Origin: Shewanella insulae
GTDB taxonomy: Bacteria; Pseudomonadota; Gammaproteobacteria; Enterobacterales; Shewanellaceae
DNA: 64,000 nt
NCBI RefSeq assembly: GCF_009831655.1
Contig: NZ_WRPA01000005.1
Coordinates: 124,001 to 188,000, forward strand
Direction of reading: 5' to 3'
Below the pieces are notes generated by a model. It searched no databases and was not told where the DNA came from. It worked only from the letters and a program-made list of their open reading frames with translations. The translations under genes were made by a program, and so were the position numbers. This document shows, one piece after another, positions 40,169 through 50,395 of this stretch. Position 1 is the stretch's first letter. The number at the start of each line of letters is the position of its first letter.

Positions 40169-40438
40169 ATGAAGCGGGTATTATTGACAATATCGGGAAA
40201 GGTTCAGGGCGTGTGTTTCAGGCGGTACAGTCAGCTTAAGGCTAATGAGTTGGGGCTGACGGGGTATGCAAAAAACCTGGAAGATGGCAGGGTGCTGATT
40301 TTATTGCAGGGAGGCAGTCTAGCTGTCGATCGTTTCATCGCATGGAGTGAGCAGGGATCGCCTCAGTCTGAGGTGGACAATGTGCTGGTGGAAGAAGATG
40401 AGGCTGATGAGATCTACCTGGATTTTTCCATCTATTGA
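40169..40438 (+). CDS. acyP: Acylphosphatase
   Basis: This small enzyme hydrolyses acyl-phosphates. The 89-residue protein has the phosphate-binding GKVQGVCFRR with the catalytic Arg and GYAKNLEDGRVLI with the catalytic Asn. Its C-terminal strand ends DEIYLDFSIY. A damaged copy of this C-terminus is found 155 bases downstream. Confidence 0.93.
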   Translation: MKRVLLTISGKVQGVCFRRYSQLKANELGLTGYAKNLEDGRVLILLQGGSLAVDRFIAWSEQGSPQSEVDNVLVEEDEADEIYLDFSIY

Positions 40439-40592
40439 GGTGAGCGAGCCTCTTTGAGCTAAGCACTCGGCTGGTGTTCCTATAGGGGGGGCGCCTGTTT
40501 AACACCCTATTCAAACCTATGCTTAAAGCTACCCCTACGCCTGTAGTGAACAGGTGTCTTTGCCTGCTGCAATAGCGTCTGATAATCTACCG

Positions 40593-40640
40593 ATGGAGGA
40601 AGGCGAGGCAGATGAGCTCTACCTCGATTTCTCGTCTAAT
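40593..40640 (+). pseudogene. Vestige of a second acylphosphatase gene
   Basis: Translated in one frame, the stretch reads MEEGEADELYLDFSSN. It matches the acyP C-terminal VEEDEADEIYLDFSIY at 11 of the first 14 positions. The copy has no catalytic N-terminal half and no intact frame beyond it. It abuts the 3' end of the convergent csiV. A tandem duplication that decayed is the simplest reading. Confidence 0.6.
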
Positions 40641-40643
40641 TGT

Positions 40644-41594
40644 CTAGCCTTGGGTCGTTTCGTCAGGCTGACTCTGGGGGGAGTGAAATTCTTCCGGCTG
40701 CTCCATCTTTCTGATCTGCAAAATCATGCCCATGTTCGGGTGGTCGAAATAATGAATTTCGTCGCTTCTTACCCGCTTATTCTGTGTCATATAGATGTTG
40801 TGCAGATAAGGGGTCTGAGTCATTTCATTTTCACCAGCAACTTGAGGCTGCGCCTTGCTGCCTTCTCTATGTAGGGTCAACGCGGTTTCCACATAGAGGT
40901 AATGATTCAGGTAGATGTTGAGGGTACCCTCCAGCGCCCAGATAGGAGTCACCTGTTTTTCATCGAAATTCAGATCAAAGTTAAACTCAGGGATCACGCT
41001 AGTTTCATTTTGGGGCGCTGCATTTACCGCGTAACCATCCTCATTGAAGCGATCTGAATAGTCTTCACCGGCGTAGAGACGCACAGGTTTTGCCTGATGA
41101 CGGGGCAGCATAGATTGTTGCCAGGTCATGTGCAGCAGACTCTTGTGTCCGGCTTCGCGTTTCAGGGTGTTGATCATGGCGCCAAACTGCGACTGAGAAT
41201 CGGCCAGTAATACTGTGCCCGCGCCCAGGGTGGCATACTTTGGCTCTGGGGCGCCAATGGTTGTCGGTATCTGGCTAGGATGAGTCACCTGTGCCTGTTG
41301 CAGTTGCTTGTCGCACTCTGCAGGGGTCTCCAGCCATTGCTGGGCATTGCAGCCTTCCAGTCCCAGGCTGGCTCCTGTGATGTCTGTAGCGAATAGCGGC
41401 GAGATCATGTCTATTGGTTGACGCGAATGGCGATTGCCGGGAAGCGTCAAGGTCTCTTCCAACTGACTTCCCTGACGCTCAAACAGGTAAACTTCCACCT
41501 CAAACCAGCGCTCTGTATCTGCCCAGGCGGCGCCGGATAGTGAGGCAAGGGTGGTCACCAATAAAAGACTCTTTTTAAACACGCGGTTCTCCAA
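40644..41594 (-). CDS. csiV: CsiV-like periplasmic protein
   Basis: CsiV in Vibrio cholerae is a peptidoglycan-binding protein needed for the LpoA-PBP1A pathway under D-amino acid stress; the identification here is by motif and position. The 316-residue product has a signal peptide with cleavage near residue 25 (GAAWA|DTERW) and the family's opening WFEVEVYLFER. Later comes a beta-rich domain with GTLNIYLNHYLYVETAL. Two cysteines (GC near residue 109 and AEC) may form a disulfide. It overlaps the mfd stop by about 20 bases. Confidence 0.75.
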   Translation of the reverse strand: MENRVFKKSLLLVTTLASLSGAAWADTERWFEVEVYLFERQGSQLEETLTLPGNRHSRQPIDMISPLFATDITGASLGLEGCNAQQWLETPAECDKQLQQAQVTHPSQIPTTIGAPEPKYATLGAGTVLLADSQSQFGAMINTLKREAGHKSLLHMTWQQSMLPRHQAKPVRLYAGEDYSDRFNEDGYAVNAAPQNETSVIPEFNFDLNFDEKQVTPIWALEGTLNIYLNHYLYVETALTLHREGSKAQPQVAGENEMTQTPYLHNIYMTQNKRVRSDEIHYFDHPNMGMILQIRKMEQPEEFHSPQSQPDETTQG

Positions 41595-44500
41595 GGCGAT
41601 GTTGCATGAGTTGAGAGATGATCAGGGATAACAGGGCTAACCTATCCTTGTCTGTCTCTGTCGGCATCAGGAATTTTAACTTACTTGGGCCGTCCATACG
41701 ATAATTTTGTGGCTGACTCTGTAATAGTCCGATGATAAAGCCAGGATCTACACAGTGATCGTTGTTAAATTCTAAGCTGCCGCCCTTGGCATGCATCTCT
41801 ATCTTGGCGATGCCGAGTGCGGTTGCCTGATGTTTAAACAGCGACACCTCCATCAGGTTCTTTGTCGCTTGAGGCAAGAGGCCGAAGCGGTCGATCAACT
41901 CGACCTTTAACTCGTCCAGCGCCTGGGCTGTGGCGCAGTTGGCGATACGCTTATAGAGTGACAGGCGGATGTTGACATCGCCCACATAGTCTTCCGGTAG
42001 CAGGGCTGGGATCCTAAGATCAATCTCGCACTGTCCCTTGAGCATCTGATCCAGCGAAGGCTCCTTGCCCTCCTTGAGGGATTTCACCGCGTCTTCCAGC
42101 ATCTCCATGTAGAGGGTAAAACCTATCTTGGAGATATGACCGCTCTGCTCATCGCCCAGGAGTTCACCGGCGCCGCGGATCTCGAGATCTTGAGTCGCCA
42201 GCATGAAGCCTGCGCCGAGATCTTCCAGCATGCCAATGGCTTCCAGCCGTTTGATGGCGTCCTTGGTCATGCGTTTGGGATGGGGGGTCATCAGATAGGC
42301 ATAGGCCTGGTGGTGGGAGCGTCCTACACGTCCCCTGAGTTGGTGCAGTTGCGCCAGGCCGAAGTTATCGGCTCTCTCTATGATGATGGTGTTGGCACTG
42401 GGCACGTCGATGCCCGTCTCTATGATGGTGGTACACACCAACACATTGTATTTCTGGTGATAGAAGTCAGACATCACCTTTTCCAGGTCGCGTTCGCGCA
42501 TCTGACCATGGGCGGTGATCACGCGTACCTCGGGCAGTAGCGCCTCAATCTCACGGGCGCGCTTCTCTATGGTCTCTACGCTGTTGTGGAGAAAATAGAC
42601 CTGGCCGCCCCTTAAGATCTCACGCAGCAGGGCCTCGCGCACCGTGGCATCATCATATTCGCGTACGAAGGTCTTCACCGCCAGGCGCTTGGCCGGTGGC
42701 GTGGCTATGATGGAGAGGTCGCGCATGCCTGACATCGCCATGTTGAGCGTACGCGGGATAGGGGTCGCCGTTAGGGTAAGGATATCGATATTGGCGCGCA
42801 GCGCCTTGATCTTCTCCTTCTGACGCACGCCGAACCTGTGCTCCTCGTCGATGATAAGTAGGCCTAAGTTTTCAAACTTGGCCTCAGACTGCAGCAGCTT
42901 ATGGGTACCGATAACGATATCCACCTGGCCAAGCTCCAGCTGCTTGAGTACCGCCTGTTGCTCCTTAGCGGTCTTAAAGCGCGACATCACCTCTATCTTG
43001 ATCGGCCAGTCGGCAAACCTGTCTTTGAAATTTTCATAGTGCTGCTGAGCCAGCAGCGTAGTGGGCACCAAGATGGCCACCTGTTTGCCGTCGTTGACCG
43101 CTACGAAGGCGGCGCGCATGGCCACTTCAGTCTTACCGAAGCCGACGTCGCCACACACCAGGCGATCCATAGAGATGGGGCTACACATGTCGGTGAGTAC
43201 GGCGTCGATGGCGGTTTCCTGATCCACCGTCTCTTCGAAGGGGAAGCTGCCGGCAAACTGGGCATACTCTTCACGATCTAATCGGCAGGCCTCGCCGGGG
43301 CGAGCCTGGCGGCGGGCATAGACATCCAGCAGTTCGGCGGCCACGTCGCGGATCTTCTCGATCGCTTTACGTTTGGCCTTGGTCCAGCTCTCGTTGCCCA
43401 GCTTGTTGAGCTGTGGGTCCTCATCGGCGCCGATACTGTATTGACTGATGAGGTTGAGAGAGGCGACGGGCACATAGAGCTTATCGCCGCCGGCGTATTC
43501 CAGTTTCAGGTACTCGGCGACCAGCCCGCCCGTGTCCAGGGTTTCCAGCCCCTGGTAGAGGGCGACGCCGTGGTCCAAATGCACTATGGGTTGACCCACC
43601 TTGAGCTCGGCAAGGTCCTTGATGAGCACATCCTGGCTCACCTGGCGCTGTTTATCGCGTCGGCGTTGCTGGGCGATGCGTTGACCAAACAGCTCGGTTT
43701 CACACACCAACGCCCAGCTTGGGCCCTTCTTTGGGTGATAGATGGCACCTTGAGACAGCGGCGCGACGATCAAGCCAAAGAGTTGAGGCTTCTGGCTGAA
43801 GCTCTCCAGATGATCAAGCAGCGCAGGTTTAATCTCTATCTTGGCCAGCAGCTCCAGCAGCGCCTCGCGTCGGCCTTCCGATTCGACGCAGAACAAAATA
43901 GGTGTACCTGTGTCGGCAAATTCTTTGAGGCTGATCAGGGGCTGCTTCAGCTTATGGTTGGCGGCGATGTCGGGTAAGGCCTCAAGCTGCGCCTCAATGC
44001 TGGTGCCAGTGGTCTCATTACCCTTGATCAGGAAACGTGGCAACTGTTTAAAGGCCTCGAAGATCTGCTCGGTCAGCAGGTAGAGATCCTTTGGGGGCAG
44101 CAGTGGCCTTAGGGGATCGACCCGGCGGTTCTCATAGCGCTGGTTGATCTCTTGTAGGTGATGCTTGGCCGCATCCTCGAGAGCGCCCATCTGCACCAGT
44201 TGACACTCGCCGGGCAGGTAGTCGAACAGACTCGCCGTTTCATCGAAGAAGAGGGGCAGGTAGCTTTCAATCCCGGCGGGCATCACCTTGCGGCTCACCA
44301 TCTGATAGATGGACTCTGGCTCCTTGACCACTACCTCAAACTGACGGCGGTAACGCTGGCGAAACCCTTCGATGGCGGCGTCATTGGTCGGGAACTCCTT
44401 GGCCGGCAGCAAGCGAATCGATTCTATCTCGCCGCTGGAGCGTTGGGTCTCCGGGTCAAATTCGCGGATCGACTCGACCTCATCGTCGAACAGCTCGATG

Positions 44501-45057
44501 CGATAGGGGCTCTGGGCGCCCATGGGGAAGAGGTCGATAATAGAGCCGCGCACGGCAAACTCGCCATGCTCATAAACCTGTTCTACGTGATGATAGCCTG
44601 TGTTGACCAGCTGACTGCGCACCGCCTCTAAGGGATAGTTGTCGCCCTTGCTGAGCAGTAAGACGTTGCCGGTTGAGAATGATTGCGGCGGCAACTTCAC
44701 CATCAGGGTGCTCATGGGCACGATCACCAAACTATGACCGGCGCTTGGGATCCGCGATAGGGTCTCTAGCCTTTGGGACACCAGATCCTGATGGGGCGAG
44801 AAGCTGTCGTAGGGCAAGGTCTCCCTATCGGGGAACAGCATGACGGGGATTGATTTTGGCGCTAACAGATAGCCTAGCTCCGCCTCTAACCTGAGCGCGC
44901 TGGGCGTGTCAGGTGTCACCACTAAGGTCAGGCCGCTATACTGCTCGCACAGTTTCGCCAGGCTGATCGCCTGGGCGGCACCTGTTACTTGGCTCAGGGT
45001 TTGGGGCGACTTAACCCCTTTGACTTTAGGTGGTGTGAGGATGGAAAAAGCATTCAT
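41575..45057 (-). CDS. mfd: Transcription-repair coupling factor
   Basis: Mfd removes RNA polymerase stalled at lesions and recruits UvrA. The 1160-residue protein has the UvrB-homology region first (about 1-350, CPLL-like EYSGLTLVVTPDTP). The RNA polymerase-interaction domain, about residues 480-545, contains GQPIVHLDHGVALYQGLE. The superfamily 2 motor follows: Walker A GDVGFGKTEVAMRAAF, DEEHRFGVRQKE and TATPIPRTLNMAMSG. RGRVGRSHHQAYAYL and the TRG motif region come next. It is close to the usual 1148. csiV is translated from its overlapping 3' end. Confidence 0.97.
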   Translation of the reverse strand: MNAFSILTPPKVKGVKSPQTLSQVTGAAQAISLAKLCEQYSGLTLVVTPDTPSALRLEAELGYLLAPKSIPVMLFPDRETLPYDSFSPHQDLVSQRLETLSRIPSAGHSLVIVPMSTLMVKLPPQSFSTGNVLLLSKGDNYPLEAVRSQLVNTGYHHVEQVYEHGEFAVRGSIIDLFPMGAQSPYRIELFDDEVESIREFDPETQRSSGEIESIRLLPAKEFPTNDAAIEGFRQRYRRQFEVVVKEPESIYQMVSRKVMPAGIESYLPLFFDETASLFDYLPGECQLVQMGALEDAAKHHLQEINQRYENRRVDPLRPLLPPKDLYLLTEQIFEAFKQLPRFLIKGNETTGTSIEAQLEALPDIAANHKLKQPLISLKEFADTGTPILFCVESEGRREALLELLAKIEIKPALLDHLESFSQKPQLFGLIVAPLSQGAIYHPKKGPSWALVCETELFGQRIAQQRRRDKQRQVSQDVLIKDLAELKVGQPIVHLDHGVALYQGLETLDTGGLVAEYLKLEYAGGDKLYVPVASLNLISQYSIGADEDPQLNKLGNESWTKAKRKAIEKIRDVAAELLDVYARRQARPGEACRLDREEYAQFAGSFPFEETVDQETAIDAVLTDMCSPISMDRLVCGDVGFGKTEVAMRAAFVAVNDGKQVAILVPTTLLAQQHYENFKDRFADWPIKIEVMSRFKTAKEQQAVLKQLELGQVDIVIGTHKLLQSEAKFENLGLLIIDEEHRFGVRQKEKIKALRANIDILTLTATPIPRTLNMAMSGMRDLSIIATPPAKRLAVKTFVREYDDATVREALLREILRGGQVYFLHNSVETIEKRAREIEALLPEVRVITAHGQMRERDLEKVMSDFYHQKYNVLVCTTIIETGIDVPSANTIIIERADNFGLAQLHQLRGRVGRSHHQAYAYLMTPHPKRMTKDAIKRLEAIGMLEDLGAGFMLATQDLEIRGAGELLGDEQSGHISKIGFTLYMEMLEDAVKSLKEGKEPSLDQMLKGQCEIDLRIPALLPEDYVGDVNIRLSLYKRIANCATAQALDELKVELIDRFGLLPQATKNLMEVSLFKHQATALGIAKIEMHAKGGSLEFNNDHCVDPGFIIGLLQSQPQNYRMDGPSKLKFLMPTETDKDRLALLSLIISQLMQHRLGEPRV

Positions 45058-45132
45058 GAAAACAGACTAAGGCCAACAATCGACAATGATGCGGCCATTG
45101 TAGAGACTTAGCCCCGTCAGTGCCAGTGAAAA

Positions 45133-45714
45133 CTAACTCGGGTTTTGTTGCTGCTTTTTACGTTGTTGTAATTGTTTTTGTTGAATATTCAGACTGGCTT
45201 TGACCAGTTGCTCCACATCCTCATCGAGAATTTGAGTAAAGCTGAGTTCGCAGTCAAATCCACCCTCAGAGGCTTCATCTTCACAGCGGGTGCACTCACC
45301 TATGCAGAGGATGGCGATAAGCGCCTCCCTGATATGCAGTGTGATGCGATAGGGCTCGCCGGGCACAAGCTTTGTAGGGCTTAAGAGATGTATGCCGCTG
45401 CCGCCAAAATGCAGGCCGCTGCAGCGCTCACCCTCGTGGGGCTGCTGCTCGAGCACATGTTGCAGCACCAGATCTATCTTGCGCGACTGCAGCTTGAGGT
45501 AATCCACCACGGTGCGCGCCTCATCATCAAGATGCCTTAGCTGTAGCAGGCAGTCGGCTTCCATCGCCTTGACCTCGCTGATGAGTTGCATGCCGAGGGG
45601 CAGCATGGCTCTGAGTTCATGGTCGTTGGGCAGCGGTTGCTCCTTAGGCCAGGGCGATAGGTAAGCGGCGAACCCATGCGCGACGCTAAAATAGGAGTTT
45701 GTTTGGCTGTTCAA
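45133..45714 (-). CDS. PilZ-domain-like protein
   Basis: The 193-residue cytoplasmic protein has an N-terminal helical part (about 1-90) and a C-terminal beta barrel resembling PilZ, which in other proteins binds cyclic-di-GMP. The segment CSGLHFGGSGIHLL stands where PilZ proteins carry DxSxxG, and the upstream RxxxR is not clearly present. Binding is therefore uncertain. The tail is Q/K-rich (KQLQQRKKQQQ). It is oriented divergently from lolC. Confidence 0.65.
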   Translation of the reverse strand: MNSQTNSYFSVAHGFAAYLSPWPKEQPLPNDHELRAMLPLGMQLISEVKAMEADCLLQLRHLDDEARTVVDYLKLQSRKIDLVLQHVLEQQPHEGERCSGLHFGGSGIHLLSPTKLVPGEPYRITLHIREALIAILCIGECTRCEDEASEGGFDCELSFTQILDEDVEQLVKASLNIQQKQLQQRKKQQQNPS

Positions 45715-45809
45715 CGGATTGCCTCTTGTTTTTAGGGGGCTATTCCCCCTATTATCGTGCCCATCTTAATGATTTATCAAGGCTCTGACGCAAAGAGACC
45801 CTGCCAAAC

Positions 45810-47042
45810 ATGAATTTAGCGTTATCTTGGACCATAGGTTATCGGTACTGGCGAGCACGTAAGGCCAATCCATTTGCCTCATTTATTACCCTGTTTGCCG
45901 TGTCGGGGATCTTGCTCGGGGTAGCGGCCCTGATCATCGTCAGTTCTGTGATGAATGGTCTGGAGGGACAGCTCAAGCAGCGCATTCTCGGCGCAGTGCC
46001 GCAGCTGACGGTGCATAGCGAGCAGCACCTTGGCAACTGGCAAGATGTCGCCAACGACTTAATCGATGGTAAACAGATCTTGGCCATGAGCCCGAGCGTG
46101 GCCACCCAAGCCATGTTACAGGCGCCGAGCAGCATCAGCGCGGTGCAGATTTATGGTATCTATCCCGAGCTTGAAAAAGACAACCTGGCGCGTCTGAACC
46201 GTCACTTCAACGGCTCCCTCGATAGCCTCGAGGCGGGCAAATACCGCATCGTCATAGGCGCCGAGTTGGCGCGCCGCCTGGATGTGAAGCCCGGCGATAA
46301 GATACGTGTACTCAGTGGTGATGGTGTAGTCTATTCGCCGCTGGGGCCTGTGCCGAGCCAGCGTAAGTTTACCGTGGCAGGTGTGTTCGAGATGGGCTCA
46401 CAGGTGGATGCGAGCCTGGCTTACGTGCATCACGAAGATGCACTGCGTCTGATGCGCAAGTCTCCCAAAGAGATCAAGTCGCTGCGCCTCTATCTGGGCG
46501 ATCCCTTCACGGCGAGCAAGCTGACCCCTAAGGTCAAAGCCGCGTTTGAGGCGTCAGGTGATAAGGTGACCACCAGTGATTGGCGCGATAGCTATGGTCA
46601 CCTCTTCTCTGCGGTAAAGATGGAGAAGAACATGATGTCGCTGATGCTGAGTCTTATCATCGCCGTGGCCGCATTTAACATCGTCTCTGCCTTGGTGATG
46701 ATGGTGGTGGATAAGACCACAGACGTTGCCGTGCTCAAGACCCAAGGTTTGACCACGGGGAGCATCATGGGGATCTTCATGATCCAGGGCTCACTCAATG
46801 CCGTCTTAGGCCTGGTGGGCGGACTGGTTATCGGCGTGCTGGCCACCTTGAACATTAATACACTTTTCTCGGCGCTCGGCATTAATGTACTCGGGGCGGG
46901 CCAACGTTTGCCGGTGCAACTCGAGTGGGGCCAGTTGTCCCTGATAGTCGTTGGCACTCTAGCAATCACATTTCTAGCGACAGTTTATCCCGCGCTAAGG
47001 GCGGCTAGCGTGCAACCAGCCACAGCTTTAAGGTATGAATAA
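45810..47042 (+). CDS. lolC: Lipoprotein-releasing ABC transporter permease LolC
   Basis: LolC is one of two permeases of LolCDE, which extracts outer-membrane lipoproteins from the inner membrane and passes them to LolA. The 410-residue protein begins GYRYWRARKANPFASFIT and has TM1 near 25-48, a large periplasmic domain (about 50-265) and three C-terminal helices. VMMVVDKTTDVAVLKTQGLTTG is the cytoplasmic coupling stretch. It is first in the operon; lolD follows after three bases. Confidence 0.95.
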   Translation: MNLALSWTIGYRYWRARKANPFASFITLFAVSGILLGVAALIIVSSVMNGLEGQLKQRILGAVPQLTVHSEQHLGNWQDVANDLIDGKQILAMSPSVATQAMLQAPSSISAVQIYGIYPELEKDNLARLNRHFNGSLDSLEAGKYRIVIGAELARRLDVKPGDKIRVLSGDGVVYSPLGPVPSQRKFTVAGVFEMGSQVDASLAYVHHEDALRLMRKSPKEIKSLRLYLGDPFTASKLTPKVKAAFEASGDKVTTSDWRDSYGHLFSAVKMEKNMMSLMLSLIIAVAAFNIVSALVMMVVDKTTDVAVLKTQGLTTGSIMGIFMIQGSLNAVLGLVGGLVIGVLATLNINTLFSALGINVLGAGQRLPVQLEWGQLSLIVVGTLAITFLATVYPALRAASVQPATALRYE

Positions 47043-47045
47043 TCT

Positions 47046-47747
47046 ATGACCCAACAGGAAAAATCTTTGTTACTTCAAGTCAGTAACGTCAGTAAACGCT
47101 ACCATGAGGGAAGCATAGATACTCAGGTGCTGAGCGGTGTTGATCTCAGTATCGCCAAGGGCGAGCAGGTGGCTATTGTTGGCAGTTCGGGCTCGGGTAA
47201 GAGTACCTTGCTGCACATCATGGGCACGCTGGATAAACCCAGCAGTGGTCAGGTGATGTTCGACGGTGAAGATCTCTATCAGCTTTCACCCTCGCGTCAG
47301 GCGGCGATTCGCAATCAGGAGCTGGGATTTATCTATCAGTTCCATCATCTGCTACCCGAGTTTACCGCACTTGAAAATGTGGCCATGCCAGGGCTTATTC
47401 AGAAACGTCCGCGTCAGGAAGTCGAGCAGGAAGCGAAAGAGCTGCTCAGCCGTGTCGGCCTTAGTCACAGGCTGCACCATACCCCGGCTGAAATGTCTGG
47501 TGGCGAGCGTCAACGCACCGCCATAGCCAGGGCGCTGATTAATCGCCCTAAGCTGGTGTTGGCCGACGAACCTACCGGTAACCTGGACGCCGCCAGCGGC
47601 GATACCGTGTATGAGCTTATCCGAGAGCTGGGTAGCCAGCTGGGTACGGCCTTTGTGGTGGTCACCCATGATCCTAAGCTGGCTGCGCGCATGGATAGGC
47701 AGCTGAAGATGCAAGATGGGCTGTTAAGCGCCTGGGAGATGGCATGA
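47046..47747 (+). CDS. lolD: Lipoprotein-releasing ABC transporter ATP-binding protein LolD
   Basis: LolD is the ATPase of LolCDE, 233 residues as in E. coli. Walker A is GSSGSGKST, the signature [15 protein letters not shown], and Walker [13 protein letters not shown]; the His switch is VVTHD. The LolD-specific [19 protein letters not shown] is present. Its stop overlaps the lolE start by four bases. Confidence 0.97.
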   Translation: MTQQEKSLLLQVSNVSKRYHEGSIDTQVLSGVDLSIAKGEQVAIVGSSGSGKSTLLHIMGTLDKPSSGQVMFDGEDLYQLSPSRQAAIRNQELGFIYQFHHLLPEFTALENVAMPGLIQKRPRQEVEQEAKELLSRVGLSHRLHHTPAEMSGGERQRTAIARALINRPKLVLADEPTGNLDAASGDTVYELIRELGSQLGTAFVVVTHDPKLAARMDRQLKMQDGLLSAWEMA

Positions 47748-48997
47748 GAGAGAGACTCGCCTTCTGGGTAGGCTGGCGCTTCTACATGGCGCGTCAGTCC
47801 AATCGTTTCATCAGCTTCATCTCCTTTGCCTCCACGGCGGGCATCGCCCTGGGGGTCGCCGTGTTGATCACTGTGCTGTCGGCCATGAACGGCTTCGAGA
47901 AGGAGCTTGAGCAGCGCCTGCTGGGGATAGTGCCCCATGGCGAGCTGACCGGGGTGAATGAGCCGCTACATGACTGGCCGCAGATAGCCGAGGATGCCAA
48001 GAAGATCCCAGGCATTGTCGCCAGCGCACCCTTTGTGCGAATTCAGGGCCTGATCCAGAAGCCCGGCGGTTTTCAGGGGCTGACGGTTATCGGCATCACG
48101 CCAGCGCTAGAAGCTAAGGTTTCAACCATAGATGATTTCATGCCGGATACGGCCTGGCAGGCACTGGCGAGCAAGGAAAACAGTATCGTTTTGGGTAAGG
48201 GGCTGGCCGATACGCTGGGACTGTCGCTTGGTAGCACCCTGAGCCTCTACACGCCCAATCTTACCAGTCAGTCTACGGGACGAGGCCTCGGCTCGGCCAA
48301 GAGTCATCAGTTTAAGGTGGCGGGGATCTTCGAGCTTGGCGGCGAGCTGGACTTGACCACAGCCTATATCTCGCTGGATTACGGCGCCGAGCTGTTGGGA
48401 CTGGGGGATGGGGTGAGTGGGATCCGCATCAAGGTGGACGATGTCTTTGCCGCGCCGCAGCTGATCCGCACCTTGGGTTATAGCCAGTCGCAATATATGT
48501 ACCTCTCAGATTGGACCCGCACCCAAGGCCATAACTATCAGGACATTCAGCTGGTACGCGCCGTAATGTACCTGGTGCTCGCGCTGGTGATCGCCGTGGC
48601 CTGTTTCAATATCGTTTCGACATTAGTGATGGCGGTGCGCGACAAACAGTCGGAGATCGCCATCTTGCTGACCATGGGGATGGCCAAGTCGACCATCATG
48701 GGGATCTTCGTGGTGCAAGGCGCCTTAAATGGCCTCTTGGGATGTCTGATTGGTGCGGTGCTGGGGAGCACCCTTGCGCTGAACCTAAGCGCCATCGCCA
48801 GTGGCATAGAGCAGCTGTTTGGCGTGCAGCTCTTGTCGGCCGATGTCTATTTCATCGACTTCTTACCCTCACAACTACATCTTGTGGATGTGGCTCTGGT
48901 GGTGTCTCTGGCCCTGGTGATGAGCCTTTTGGCCACCCTATATCCCGCCTGGAAGGCGAGTCGTATTCATCCCGCACAGGCCCTGGCCGGGCGTTAA
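47744..48997 (+). CDS. lolE: Lipoprotein-releasing ABC transporter permease LolE
   Basis: LolE is the second permease of LolCDE and binds the lipoprotein substrate. The 417-residue protein begins [22 protein letters not shown], has TM1 near 23-50, a periplasmic domain and three late helices. [23 protein letters not shown] is the coupling helix. It is the last gene of lolCDE. Two distinct permeases, C and E, are the gammaproteobacterial arrangement, as opposed to one LolF. Confidence 0.95.
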   Translation: MRERLAFWVGWRFYMARQSNRFISFISFASTAGIALGVAVLITVLSAMNGFEKELEQRLLGIVPHGELTGVNEPLHDWPQIAEDAKKIPGIVASAPFVRIQGLIQKPGGFQGLTVIGITPALEAKVSTIDDFMPDTAWQALASKENSIVLGKGLADTLGLSLGSTLSLYTPNLTSQSTGRGLGSAKSHQFKVAGIFELGGELDLTTAYISLDYGAELLGLGDGVSGIRIKVDDVFAAPQLIRTLGYSQSQYMYLSDWTRTQGHNYQDIQLVRAVMYLVLALVIAVACFNIVSTLVMAVRDKQSEIAILLTMGMAKSTIMGIFVVQGALNGLLGCLIGAVLGSTLALNLSAIASGIEQLFGVQLLSADVYFIDFLPSQLHLVDVALVVSLALVMSLLATLYPAWKASRIHPAQALAGR

Positions 48998-49024
48998 GGT
49001 TAGGTCGTAAATTAAGATGAGTCT

Positions 49025-49054
49025 TTAGCGACTTTCCCGTTAGCGACTTTCCCG
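49025..49054. repeat. Perfect 15-base tandem duplication over the diguanylate cyclase stop codon
   Basis: TTAGCGACTTTCCCG occurs twice in a row. On the minus strand each copy encodes R-E-S-R-stop in the gene's frame, so the duplication leaves a second identical stop downstream. Confidence 0.9.
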
Positions 49055-50395
49055 GTAGGCGCGTTTTTGTTGATACATCCGCTTGTCGGCATCTGAGAGC
49101 AACTCTTTGATGTCGGCATTCTGACCATCATAGATTGCGTAGCCTATGCTGAGCGAGGGGATCAGTCGATGGGACTGCCAGCTGAATGGTTGGGACTCTA
49201 TCGACTGACTAATGTGCGCCATGATGGTCTCGATCTCCTGCCTGTCGGTGAGCTCATAGAGTAAGATCAGAAATTCGTCGCCACCAAATCGGGCAACCGA
49301 ACCTTTAATGCCGACCTCGGTCACCAGACGATTAGCGATATGTTTTAGCAGCTCGTCTCCCGCCTCATGACCCAGCTCGTCGTTAACCCTCTTAAAGTCG
49401 TTCAGATCTATGTTGAGCAAGGTAAAGGTAGGGCGATGATTCTTGTTTATCAGCCTATCTAGTTCGTTAATGATGAAGCGCCGATTGGGCAGGTGAGTCA
49501 GCTCATCGTGCAGTGCGGCCTTGTGGGTGTGCTGATAGTTCCTAAACAGGAGTAGCATCAGCATATACAGGGTAAAGGCCGCGACCGTGCCCGTACTGAC
49601 GATGATCAGACGTAGGTGAGTGATGCGATCCAGGTTTTCGATATGAAACTTGGCGGCCATATTCCAGGTCGCACTGGGTAGCTTGATGGGGTAGATCACA
49701 TCTGCGTCGTCAAACAGGCTAGGATCGCCATAGAAAACCTGTTCGGGTTCCTTGGTGTCGAGCTGTTTCCTGATGGCAATATTTCCTCCTGGAAACTGGG
49801 TGATCCCCGTGTCATCTAGCAACTGGTTATAGTTCATTACCACACTTACGCTGCCCCAATACTGAGTATTTTTCGGATAGTCTTTGAAGATAGGGTAGCG
49901 GGCGATAAGGCCTAACCCGCCCTGGACCAGGTTTACAGGACCGGCAATAAACACGGATTGCTGTTCTTTTGCCTGCAGCACAGTCTTTAGCTGGTTTGGC
50001 TGAGTGCGAAAGTCAAAGCCCAGCGCCGCCTCGTTGCCTTTCAGGGGATAGACTAAGGAAATAATATTGTTCGGCGCGATGGCGACGTTGCGCACGTATT
50101 GCGCCTTGCCTAATAACTTGGCGGCGATCACATGCCAGTTTTTCATGGCAAATTCGGGATCTATGGTCACTACGGTAGCCAGGCTATCGGCCAGATAGGT
50201 GTCTTTGTAGATGGTCGCCTCAAAGTTAAAGCGGATAAGTGCCAGGTTTTTGCGCAGGTTTTCCTCTTCTTGCTGAATCACGTTGTCGACAAAATATTTT
50301 GTCATGGCGCTGATGGAGAGTGCGGCCAGGATCAGATAGCAGCAGGAGAGCAGGGCGAAGATCGTGATATGTTTTCTATTTGAATTAAAGTGCAT
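49040..50395 (-). CDS. Membrane diguanylate cyclase with periplasmic sensor
   Basis: This 451-residue protein makes cyclic-di-GMP in response to an external signal. TM1 is about 12-34, a roughly 240-residue periplasmic Cache-like domain follows, and TM2 is near 268-288. The GGDEF domain occupies the last 165 residues, starting HDELTHLPNRRF. The active loop ARFGGDEF is intact; the RxxD inhibitory site is absent (IKGS at that position). The C-terminal stop lies in a 15-base tandem duplication. The ligand is unknown. It converges with lolE. Confidence 0.9.
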   Translation of the reverse strand: MHFNSNRKHITIFALLSCCYLILAALSISAMTKYFVDNVIQQEEENLRKNLALIRFNFEATIYKDTYLADSLATVVTIDPEFAMKNWHVIAAKLLGKAQYVRNVAIAPNNIISLVYPLKGNEAALGFDFRTQPNQLKTVLQAKEQQSVFIAGPVNLVQGGLGLIARYPIFKDYPKNTQYWGSVSVVMNYNQLLDDTGITQFPGGNIAIRKQLDTKEPEQVFYGDPSLFDDADVIYPIKLPSATWNMAAKFHIENLDRITHLRLIIVSTGTVAAFTLYMLMLLLFRNYQHTHKAALHDELTHLPNRRFIINELDRLINKNHRPTFTLLNIDLNDFKRVNDELGHEAGDELLKHIANRLVTEVGIKGSVARFGGDEFLILLYELTDRQEIETIMAHISQSIESQPFSWQSHRLIPSLSIGYAIYDGQNADIKELLSDADKRMYQQKRAYRESR

